A stretch of 64,000 nucleotides of DNA from NCBI GenBank assembly GCA_010279815.1, contig QEOQ01000303.1, forward strand, positions 2,158,083 to 2,222,082. The letters are read 5' to 3'. Made by a program: the position numbers and the translations under genes. Positions 10,098 to 19,520 of this stretch are shown piece by piece. The DNA is from Brachionus plicatilis. Lineage: Eukaryota; Rotifera; Eurotatoria; Ploima; Brachionidae. The stretch's first letter is position 1, and each line of letters opens with the position of its first letter. The notes beneath the pieces are model-generated. The model did no database searches and was not told the origin of the DNA. It saw nothing but the letters and a program-made list of their open reading frames with translations.

Positions 10098-12929
10098 TTT
10101 CTAAAATCTTTTTTAAAAAAGTTATGATTTAGTCTAAGAAAACAGTCAGAAAGAAAAAAAAACAAGTAGAAAATTTGAGAATTCCATTTCATAATAAATT
10201 TTCAAAATTTTCAATAATTTATGTTCAGTTCTAAGATTGTGTGTTCACTGGCGTAATTCCTTAAATTAAACTTTAAAATTTATTTAATTGGAAAAAATTA
10301 TTGACGAAATAAATTATGTTTTACTCCATTTGGTTTGAATTTTTGTGATAAAATTTTATATTCTCTTTTTTCTTGTCATTTGAAAGTAGTAAATATCAAA
10401 AATTTTTTCCTAAAAAAATCTCAAAAATATAATTATAATAACAAAGTAATTTAAATTTGATAGATATTTTGCATTTAAATACTCAAATGTTATAATGTAA
10501 AAATGATTAAGTATGCATCACTTGGAAACTAATTTTTTTGTTTATGATTGTTTTTATCTTTTTCGTCAACAATACGTGTATTTTAGTTACTACACTTTCA
10601 AATTAATAAAATCAGTAAATTTTGTGTGCCAAATGACTTTTAAATTGAATTAATTCGGATTGAACACTTTTCCATTTAAATTATCTGAATGCAAGAGATA
10701 AAAAATTTTCGAGTTTTAGATATAAGATAAAATTAGATGCTTTAAAAATTGATTAAAGTTTATCTTTTAAATGTGCTCATAAAATAGAATTATGGTCTAA
10801 AACCAATTTTTTAGAAAGTTTATTTATTTAAATTTATATTTATAATTTCATGAAAAGCCTACTGGCTATGTTTTATTGATGACAAGATTTAAAAAAAAAA
10901 AAAAATTACGAATGAGTTTTTAATATGTAGAAGCAGCAGCCTTTTCTTCGATTATTCAACCCGTAGGGTTATCGTTTATAAGCTTAGAAAGTTTATGTTA
11001 TTGTTTTTTATTGATTAAAAAATTTGAAAAATTGTTTTTACTTATCTTACTTTCTCTGATAAAATTTTATTCAAAAAAGCTTTTTTAATTTTTTGATCCA
11101 ACAATTTAAAATATATGATTAAACTAGGAGTATTTTATGTTTTGATTTCTGAATTCGATTTTTTTAATTATTTTTAATCAAAAATAACAATACCTGTCCC
11201 GATCTTTATGAATGCATTTTATTTTCATCATCATAACCATCAAAATCAAATCTCGCTTCAGATTATTGAAAAAATTTTTTCAGATAACAATTTAAGTTGA
11301 AAAACATGTAATTTTTATCATTTATTTAAAATGTTTTTTATTTTTTCAAAAGATAGAGATAAATCGCTTTTGGAAATCGTATGCAAAAGATTTTTATTTA
11401 GTTTTGCAATTTTTCCTTCTACCTTTTTTAATTTTTTATTTTATTTTAAATAACATAAAACATGTTTAAATAAAAACAAAAAGTAAACTTTACAAATATT
11501 CATTAATTTTAATTTATTTAGACTTTGATTTGGTAGTTTATTTATTACAAAAAAATAAATAAAAACAAAAAAAAGATTTCCATAATTCATTGATTTTAAA
11601 TAGCAAGAAATATTTTGTTTCTTTTTATTTATTTGTTTTCTGTACCGAGCTAATATTTCTTCATTATTAAATAAAGAGAAAAAGAGTGCAAAATTTTTTT
11701 TTTTCAGATCTTCTTAAAATATATTTATTCTAACTCTAAATCTTTTCTTGATTTTATTGATTAGGTACAAATATTGATTGCTCATAAAATTGAATTTTAT
11801 AAACATATTGTTTGTTTTTATTTTCAAACCGCTTTTAGATTATTTTAAAATCTCAAAATAAAAAAAAATTTTTGAATAAAATATCACATTTTGAATTTCT
11901 ATTAAAAAAATTCACTTCAATTACTTGAGTCAGCCATATTTTTTTGAAAATCATTAGTCATTAAAATCTCAAAGCTTTGTTGAAAGCTTTACCTTTAAAA
12001 GGAATAATTTTTAAAAAAAAATATATACTAAATTTATATTCATCATTCAAAGAGAATATTACTTTTTATTTTTTATTACATTTAAAATAATGTTGGAAAT
12101 TTGTTTTTTTGAAACTCTTGGGCTAATAAATATTAATTGTATCATTTGATTTAATAACGAAATAAATTAATTATAAACTAGCCAAATCCTCTCCTTAAAT
12201 AAAGAAACATCTCTTAAAATAGTTTTTAAAAATATATTTTTTTTAGAAATATTTGAATATTTTCAGCAAAATTTTAGCTAAAAAACCGAAATTGGTTAAA
12301 CCGATTCCATTTTTGAAACCTGTCAAAAATTCCTCTGGTGAAATTTCCATAGGGTAAAAACTTGTTCAAGATGGTCATGTTTTTAATGCAGACATATAAA
12401 TGCAATCAAATAGATTGTAAAGAATATCTTTCTTGCTCATCTAGCATATCTAATATATAGCATAGTTTCTACATGATTTTCCTAGAAACCAAAATTGATT
12501 TTAATTTATTTTAAAAATATCAATGAGAAAAAAATAATTAAAGGAATTACTTATTAAATGATAATTGTTTTATTTAAATAACTAGTATCCGCATCAATAA
12601 TTATAATTTTGAACAATCTAGGGGGAATCAATAAGATACAGATCGTAACTTTATAATGTTGGATTCGATCTTTTTGGTAAAAAAATTTTTAATAGAAGGT
12701 ATTATTCAACATCAGTCGATAAAATCTCATGAATGCAACATTCTAAAATTATCATTTTGTTAAGATCTATTGCTTTTTTTATTCATCGTCGTTCATTAGC
12801 AAATAATATACAGTATTCTGAAAAAAGTTAAGAAACAGGTACCTGAAGTTTTATTAGAAAATAAAAATTAAAAAAAAAAACCTTTTTATAAACCAAAAAA
12901 TTCTGCCATTAATTTTTAAAAAATGTTTT
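10098..12929. other. AT-rich intergenic DNA with one dispersed-repeat tail
   Basis: About 2.8 kb of A/T-rich sequence with no recognisable gene. Around 11640-11660 the string CTGTACCGAGCTAA matches a repeat tail also seen near 35045, 53808 and 58895. Confidence 0.5.
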
Positions 12930-13850
12930 TGGGTAAACTTTTTGGAATATTTGGGACATGGCAGAGGGCTTTGTCAAGTTATTTCCTTAAATATAGACAA
13001 ATCTGTGAGAATTTCAAAAAAATATCAAAAAAATCTTTGATCACAATAGCTGACACAACACAAATTCCACTAGAACCACTTCCTAATTTAATTTATTTAA
13101 TAATAATACATTCTTCACTATACTTCTCTTACAGCACCCTTGTTATTTGAATGCATTTTTTTCTGGTATCCACTTCAATGTTAATTTCGTCACTGAACAT
13201 TAATTGTATCCATCAGAGTTTGGTAAAAATAAAAGCAAAATGTCAGATTTGACTTTGACTACCTTAAAATTAATGAGCAAAACGCTTCAAATCATTTAAG
13301 ATGCTTGGCTCACTCGCTCCAGGTATTTGCTAAAAATAATTGAGTCAAAATATTAGAGATTTAGTTGAGAAATTTCATAAAAAATTCATTGAAATTATTT
13401 AAAAATTTTTCTTACTGCAGATTTTTAAGTTAATTTTTGACTGTTTATCAACTCAAGTCTCCTTTTAATTTGAGGCGAAAACTCTTTTTAGCTTTTTTTT
13501 GAGCTTTTGATAAATTATTTTTCGAAATGCATCAAAAAATCATGGCCTAACTAACAGATGCTATTTTTTTATTTGAAAATTTCCACTTTTGTGCCAGAAC
13601 ATTTGATAGTGAAGTTCTATGTTTTGTTGATAGTTCTATGTCTATGTCTTTGTCTGACTAGTTGATTCTCATTTTTGCTAGTTAAAATCTTAGGTCTTCC
13701 AGATCATCGTATTAATTTATTTTATGGTATCGGTCAAAAAAATTTCATACTTGATTTGGATGTGTAGAGCTCATTTATTATTTCGGAATACCATTTTCCT
13801 TTTAGGTGAATTGCTTTTAGGATTCTGATTAAATTGCTCTCAAAAGTTAT
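12930..13850 (-). pseudogene. Decayed Tc1/mariner transposase
   Basis: Fragments appear in the correct N-to-C order on the minus strand: a helix-turn-helix-like piece IHLKGKWYSEIINELYTSKS (about 13833-13755), the GRPR-type linker SGRPKILTSKNENQLVRQ (about 13704-13650), a catalytic-region piece MFSDEINIEVDT (about 13196-13160) that resembles the FSDE motif, and a weak GSGSSGICVV block (near 13075) in place of GGGSVMVWG. Frames are broken by multiple stops and shifts, so no product is possible. Tc1-type TIRs were not securely identified. An open frame on the opposite strand at 12923-13150 is a shadow of this relic. Confidence 0.55.
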
Positions 13851-13861
13851 TTGATTTTTAA

Positions 13862-13985
13862 GGGGTCTACCCAGTACCCACAATAAAAAAACTGTTACCC
13901 ACACGTAAAAGGTTTTAAGCACAAAAAAATTTGCAATTTTAAAACTGTTAAACACAAATACTCTTTAACAAAATTTTTTGTGAAA
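13862..13985. repeat. Repeat with ACACAA motifs related to 41600-42062
   Basis: Begins GGGGTCTACCCAGTACCC and contains several CACAA/ACACAAA strings in the same order as the start of the inverted repeat near 41613 (GGGTCTCCC...CAACACAAA...CAGCACAAAA). Probably one end of a shared non-autonomous DNA element. No partner end or target duplication was found here. Confidence 0.3.
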
Positions 13986-14506
13986 TATTCATTTTGAATT
14001 ACATCATCCTTTTTTTGAAATTTTTGAATCATTCAAAGATTAAAATTTATTCTACATATAAATAATAATAATAATAATAAGAATAAGCTACAGCAAGCAA
14101 GCTTGCGGAGATGACCTACTAGGAGGACATCTATGGTAGCCGAAATTGCGCAGAAGAGATGGAAAATAACAGACAAATACATTATTTTTTTTTTTTAGTT
14201 CAGTAAGAGTCATTGTTTAGTTTAAGCTAAGAAAGTATTGCGTTAGTGAAATCATATGCTAGACTTGAAGGCGTCGTACTTATTCTTGAACTGGTTGATT
14301 GATTGAGAGTCGGTAACTTCGGCTGGCAGGACATTCTAATGGTTAACAACTCTGTTCGTGAAGAAGTTGGACCTCTGCATACATTTAGTTGAGGGCTGCC
14401 CTGAGAGTCTTCTCTTGTGTCCTCTGATTCCCCTTGCTGGACCAGTTTGTGTGAGAGAACTACATTGCACCAGAGGATTCACCCAGGACACTTCGTTGAA
14501 GCCATT

Positions 14507-14659
14507 TGTGATATAGCGACATCTTTGTCGATATCACTGGAAAGTTAATTAACTTAACCATGAGCGTTTAAGTTAAGAAGGAGCATAAATACATGTTCCA
14601 ATACGTCTAACGAGGGAGATCGGATAGACGGGCCCAAGGGTACTAATGTAAACATTACA
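14507..14659 (+). repeat. 5' LTR of the miniature element
   Basis: 153 bp, TG...CA. It contains two strong dyads: 14508-14537 (GTGATAT-CGACA paired with TGTCG-ATATCAC, with a 2-nt bulge) and 14549-14576 (TTAACTTAA paired with TTAAGTTAA). A CATAAATA string (14584-14591) could serve as a TATA-like element. Confidence 0.93.
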
Positions 14660-14661
14660 TC

Positions 14662-14674
14662 TGGCGACGAGGAT
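14662..14674 (+). other. Primer-binding site (tRNA-Ser)
   Basis: TGGCGACGAGGAT, two bases after the 5' LTR. It is the reverse complement of ...ATCCTCGTCGCCA, the 3' terminus of tRNA-Ser(GCU) as known in animals. It would prime minus-strand synthesis. Confidence 0.85.
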
Positions 14675-14858
14675 AAAAGCCCCAGAAGACTAATAAAAGT
14701 GCTTCTTGGAGGCAGTAATGTTTATAGTGCGTGCAACGGCTACCTGACGAGTGTCAGTTAGTACCTGGGAAAAATAATAGTCTATGGCTGGTCCCGGTCA
14801 TTGGTGATCCGGCAGTGGTCACAATGGTCGTCAGATCCCAAGCTTACGCTTTATAAAA

Positions 14859-14869
14859 GCGGGGGAAGA
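14859..14869 (+). other. Polypurine tract
   Basis: GCGGGGGAAGA directly abuts the 3' LTR (14870). It is the expected RNase H-resistant primer for plus-strand synthesis. Confidence 0.8.
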
Positions 14870-15022
14870 TGTGATATAGCGACATCTTTGTCGATATCAC
14901 TGGAAAGTTAATTAACTTAACCATGAGCGTTTAAGTTAAGAAGGAGCATAAATACATGTTCCAATACGTCTAACGAGGGAGATCGGATAGACGGGCCCAA
15001 GGGTACTAATGTAAACATTACA
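14870..15022 (+). repeat. 3' LTR of the miniature element
   Basis: 153 bp, identical by eye to 14507-14659 and followed by the right-hand target duplication CCATT. Confidence 0.93.
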
Positions 15023-15403
15023 CCATTGTTGAACTTGAATAGCTGGATCAGATCCCCTCTAATTCTGCGTTCATGAAGTGGCGTCAGACCTAATACAGTG
15101 AGACGGTCTTCATAGCTCCAGTTTCTGATTCTAGGCACCAACTTGGTAGCTCTCCTCTGAACGGTCTCTAATGCTCTGATGTCTCGCTTACTGGATGGTG
15201 ACCAAACTGATGAAGCGTATTCCAAGTGGGACCTCACATAAGCGCAGTAGAGTGTCTTGCAGGTGTCGATGGTCCAGAACCTGTACGTTCTTCTCAGCTG
15301 CCCAAGGATACGGTTAGCTTTGTTGGCCTGAATCCTGATATGACTAGAGAACTTTAAATTACGCGAACTAAATACAACTAAACTAAATTTTAATAGATTT
15401 AGA

Positions 15404-15568
15404 ATGCTTTTAAAAAGGAAAAAGCTTACTTTTGAATATTTGGTAAAAGATAAAGGTAAACAAAAATGTAAGAAAGCAATTAATCATGTTAATTCGCTTA
15501 ACGAAACCGAGCCAATTGATAAACCTCAAGAACAAGATGTTCCAAATGCAAAAATAGATGAGTTTTAA
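15404..15568 (+). CDS. Small ORF of unknown origin
   Basis: A 54-residue frame from ATG 15404 to TAA 15568, lysine-rich at the start (MLLKRKKLTFEYLVKDKGKQ) and acidic/polar later (NETEPIDKPQEQD). Its composition is protein-like, and it lies just beyond the broken 5' end of the CR1-like element. It could be a piece of a host or transposon gene cut by that insertion, or a lone exon. No family recognised, and there is no evidence that it is expressed. Confidence 0.25.
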   Translation: MLLKRKKLTFEYLVKDKGKQKCKKAINHVNSLNETEPIDKPQEQDVPNAKIDEF

Positions 15569-15893
15569 CAGTTTCGTTACATTTTCACAGTTCAAAAAGT
15601 TGAAAAATTTAGATTGTTTTCTTAAGGTGAATAGAAAATGAATGAATTGTCATTTCAGTTCAGATTTTATTTTTATTTTAATCTAAATAAGCCGAAAAAA
15701 AGTATGCTTCAAAATCCAAATCCTATTCCTTTCTATTACTAATCAAATAAAAAAAAATATTTCAATTTAGTATTTAAATTAATAAAAATTAAAAGTTAAT
15801 ACAAAATTTTATTTGAGATTCTAAGTAATTAAATAAAGCAAAAAATTCTTAATGGAATGATCAAAAATATTTTAATTTTTATATACATATATT
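15569..15893. other. AT-rich spacer
   Basis: Nothing recognised; includes the tetraspanin 3' UTR side. Confidence 0.4.
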
Positions 15894-17214
15894 TTAATTC
15901 TGTGCTTCTTCGATCAAAAATCTATTAGATTGAGTTGAGTTTGGTGGTTTTTTGAAGCTAAACCTTCCGTCCATATTTTGGATACTCTGCAAAGGATTAG
16001 AAAAATTACCCATGTTCAATTGAGGCAAATATCCGCCACTAGTAGCGCCACCAGACCCAGTGCTACTGTTATAAATATTTTCATTGATTGAAGGTGCTGA
16101 TTTTTGAGAGTATTTTATGGACGGCCTCGGTCCAAAGTTTATCATGTGACCACTACCATGGCCACCGCCCGACATCTTACTATTTATGGTACTCATCGAC
16201 ATGGTTGTGTTCATCATAGGCTTTCTCATATCGTCCAATTCATCAAGAACTCTGTAGTATTCATGCCGGTTTAATGTGTACAAATAAAACTGGAACGCTG
16301 CGATGCCTAAGCCAACTATGGACATTATTATGTTTTCGATAAAGCCAGCACGGTACCATGAATACATTACATCCTTACAACCTCTGGTGTTTATTACCTC
16401 ACTTCTGTCAACTGTCAAAAATTCATTTGCACATCCAAACACTCTTTTTCTCTAAATAAAAATTTAATTTAAAAAAATTTAATTTTTAAACTATTTTCCT
16501 TTTACTCTTTGACAACATGACTCGGGTAAGTCAGAATAGTTTCCTCTGGCATAGTCCATATAAGAATCCCATCCACAGCATGAAAAATCTCTTTCTCTTT
16601 GATGAACCCATATTTTTACAATTGGGGCTTTGACAGGCACCTGGTTCTCGGTGACTAATCTAAACGATTGTTCTCTGTAGATTAAATCTTTCCAAACATT
16701 TCCTTTAAATCTCATTCTTTCGAATATGAATCCACCTGTGGCCAAAAAACCCTCGTTATAATTCACAGCTGTCACTATTAGCCAAGCTATGGCGCCCAGC
16801 ACTGTTACCACTGCTACAAATATTAATAACAATGGAGCCAAGTGAAGAAGACTTAGGTTGACTTTTCTCATTGCATATATTTGCGTTGCTCCAACTATAG
16901 AAAAAAAATAATATTGAAAAAAATATAAAATTTTTAAAATCTTTTATTTTACTTCCGGTAATTACTGCTCCATAGATTAATAAAAATGAGAGATAAACCC
17001 TGGCAATTGTAAGCTTATCCCAGTAGTGAATGAAAAAATTGAATTCGATCCATTGTTGGGTGTAATCAGTAAATGCAGTGAACTCTTCGAAGATAATTAT
17101 TACAATGCTCATGGCCAGCATGGTAAAGATGCCAAGGGCGATTAAGACAAAGTTTAAAGTGTATGGGAGCCTGGCAAGGGCTCGCCGGGTTCGTCGACCA
17201 CCACAGATTGGCAT
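15894..17214 (-). CDS. Tetraspanin with long C-terminal tail
   Basis: Four-pass membrane organiser protein. Exons 17214-16953, 16894-16506 and 16451-15894, introns 58 and 54 bp; 402 residues. TM1 is about residues 17-42, TM2 70-90, TM3 106-130, TM4 about 247-270. The large extracellular loop between TM3 and TM4 carries the diagnostic CCG (residues 193-195), a following PESCC, and further Cys residues (FGCAN, GCKD) that would complete the disulfides. An arginine-rich RRKR follows PESCC across the exon 2/3 junction. The C-terminal cytoplasmic tail is about 130 residues, rich in Ser, Gly, Asn and Met, much longer than the usual 10-40 residues. The ATG at 17214 opens with MPICGGRRTRR, whose Cys may be palmitoylated (inference). 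The orthologue within the tetraspanin family is not clear. Confidence 0.88.
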
Positions 17215-19520
17215 TTTTTTTGCTCAGACTAATATAGAGGATTATTATTATTCTTTCAATATTGAGCTGGACAAAAAACAAAATTTAATTTGACCGAGAA
17301 AAATAAAATATTTTATTACTTAGGCGGAGCATAAGTGTATGAAACTAGTTCATATCTGTACATAGGTAGGCCATGAAAAGGTAAATTCATAAATTATTTT
17401 GAATAGAAATTTTGTATTATTTTTCTATTTTTAATATTTAATTAAATAAATCTTTTCTTTGAAAAAAAGATGAATTTTTGAAAAATATTTATTCAAATAA
17501 ATTAAAAATAAAAAAATCATCCCTGAAATTGTTTAAATAATTCAATTTTCTAGGCTTCTATCTAAAGATTTCAATTCAACAAACGGATTCGAAGAAATGA
17601 TCGAAATTTTAAACTTGTATTTTTACTTTATAAATTTTATTTTTCTTCACAGGCTTTGAAAAAAAAATTTTATCTTCTAATTATTTTATGTCTAATTTTA
17701 TGTCTAATATTGCTAAAAGTGAGTTCAAAATTGACTTAACAAAATATAATTAAGCTTTTTAAATGTCACTGAGTCAAAGTTAAGTCATAAATTATGGCTT
17801 GTATCTTTTTAATTCTTTTTTATAAAAGGAATAATGATTCTTGTAAAATCTTGTTTTTTAAAAAATGTTTAAATGAAATTTTGTTTATATAAATGTGTAG
17901 ATAAATGTATAGGGCAAAATAGTAATAATTTTATATTTTCTGATATTTTTTGTGCAGTATTTCAGAAAATATTTTGATCTTCATAAGAAGGATTTTTTAA
18001 AAATTTCTTAAAAATTGCCCACAAAATATTAGAAAATAAAAAATTTGAAAAAGTAAAAATGTAAAATTAATAACATTTTTCCAAATATAGCATTCGACTT
18101 TTTGATTTAACATATTTTTTTTAAATACTAATTCACCTTCTTTATAAGAATAGTTTAAATCTTTTTAAATAATAACTCTGTTAAAGTTATTTAAAAATTT
18201 GAATTTTAAAATAAATCAATTAGTATGCTTTTTTTAACAACGAAAAATTTAAGTCAAATTAAAAGTTTAGACCTTAAAATTACTTTTATTTTTACATTTG
18301 GAAAAGTCTGAATAGAATAAACAAATAGTGATTACAAAATGAAGAAAGCCTCTCACCAAATATTAGAAAAAGTTAATAAGAAGAAAACAGAGAGAAAAAT
18401 AAAAAAAATGGTATCATTAAGAATTTCTTACGTTTAAATTAATTTAAAATCTAATTTTTTGATGTTTCAAAAAATTTAAAAAAGTCAATTTTTTAAAGTC
18501 AAAATAAAAGATGATCTAAAATTTTTTGTTTCTAAAACAGAAATATTTAAATTTAGGATAGTTTATTTTAAAATCCGATTTTGATTATAAAAATAAATTT
18601 TTAAACAAATTTAATGAATCCTTAAAAGGAATAAAATAATTAAAATGTAAATTTGACAACAAATATTTAGAAAAAATTGTTAATACAGTTCATTTTAATT
18701 TAAAAATTTTTTTATGTTTAATAAATGAAAATCAAAAAAAATTTTGAAAGTTAATTCTGACATTTTCATCAATCAATATCTTTAAAAGTTTGAATTACAT
18801 CAAAGTGACTGATTTTTTTCTCAATTTTTTTATTTAAATTAAAAATTTGAAAATAACTTTTTATTTATGGTTTTTTATTGAAAATGATTTAGAAATAAAA
18901 AAGACAAAATATTATGCTTTTTCTAAAACTCTTCATACCCATCAAAGCATTTACTTTCAGTAGTCCTTTTTTGAACTTGAACTTAAAAAATAAAGTTTAA
19001 ATTTTTGAACAAATTGAGTGTAATTAGAAAAAAAAATTTAGTTTTTATTTTAAACTTTATTCAAAAAAGCTATGATGATGTAATTTGCGTCGTATTTCAA
19101 GCTAGGAACGCTAGCCTGGTGTTCATTCAACTAGCTTGTAAAAAATGATGAATTTTTAACACGACTGAGCTTTTAATAATTCAAATTTTGACAAAATAAA
19201 AATTATTTTTTATCTTATATTGCTTTTTAATTCTTAAATTTTAAAATAAATCATTTTTTTTATTCAATAAACATTTAAAGTATGACAATTTCTCATGTTT
19301 ACCTTTTAAATGCTAATAAAAATAAAATTTTGCTAAAAATTAAGAAAAATGAAAATTTGAATTTTTTATTTAAACATGATGAAAAATTAAACTTAAATAG
19401 TTCTTAATTTTACAAGACAAAACTAATGTCGACACAAAAAAATAACTTAATTTATTAAAATTTCTTAATTTAAAAAAAATGAAATTAATTTTTAAAAAAA
19501 TTTAAATTTCAAAATCAAAA
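17215..19520. other. AT-rich intergenic DNA between divergent genes
   Basis: Separates the tetraspanin (minus) from CDK11 (plus). No gene is recognised; a tiny lysine-rich frame at 18339-18437 has no support. Confidence 0.5.

Larger units (their letters stand above)
14507..15022 (+). mobile_element. Terminal-repeat retrotransposon in miniature (TRIM-type), intact
   Basis: A 516-bp non-coding LTR element. It has two 153-bp direct repeats (14507-14659 and 14870-15022) that I read as identical, each beginning TG and ending CA. It is flanked by a perfect 5-bp target duplication CCATT (14502-14506 and 15023-15027). The 210-bp interior starts, after a 2-nt spacer, with TGGCGACGAGGAT (14662-14674), complementary to the 3' end of a typical animal tRNA-Ser(GCU) including CCA. 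It ends with the purine tract GCGGGGGAAGA (14859-14869) right before the 3' LTR. No ORF fits inside, so it must be mobilised in trans by an autonomous LTR element, probably Ty3/gypsy-like given this primer-site type. Identical LTRs indicate very recent insertion. It sits antisense in a CR1-like element. Confidence 0.95.
14061..15360 (-). mobile_element. CR1-like non-LTR retrotransposon, 5'-truncated, disrupted
   Basis: Minus-strand RT C-terminal region. From 15354 it reads through KFSSHIRIQANKANRILG, HLEYASSVWSP, LETVQRRATKLVP and ERRIRGDLIQLFKFNNG, all standard for CR1/jockey-type reverse transcriptases. At 15027 the frame is interrupted by the LTR miniature element (14507-15022). Beyond it the same frame resumes, with RRLSGQPSTKCMQRSNFF and the NQFKNKYDAFK end motif, stopping at TGA near 14254-14252. 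One further in-frame TAG (14338-14336) replaces the expected Trp of the NHWN motif. The 3' UTR follows, ending in a trinucleotide (ATA/TTA)n tail at 14061-14080. The 5' break is at about 15360. Apart from the insertion and one stop, it is well preserved. Confidence 0.88.

Noticed and set aside
12923..13150. 75-codon plus-strand frame
   Set aside because: Lies opposite the decayed Tc1 transposase; no family of its own.
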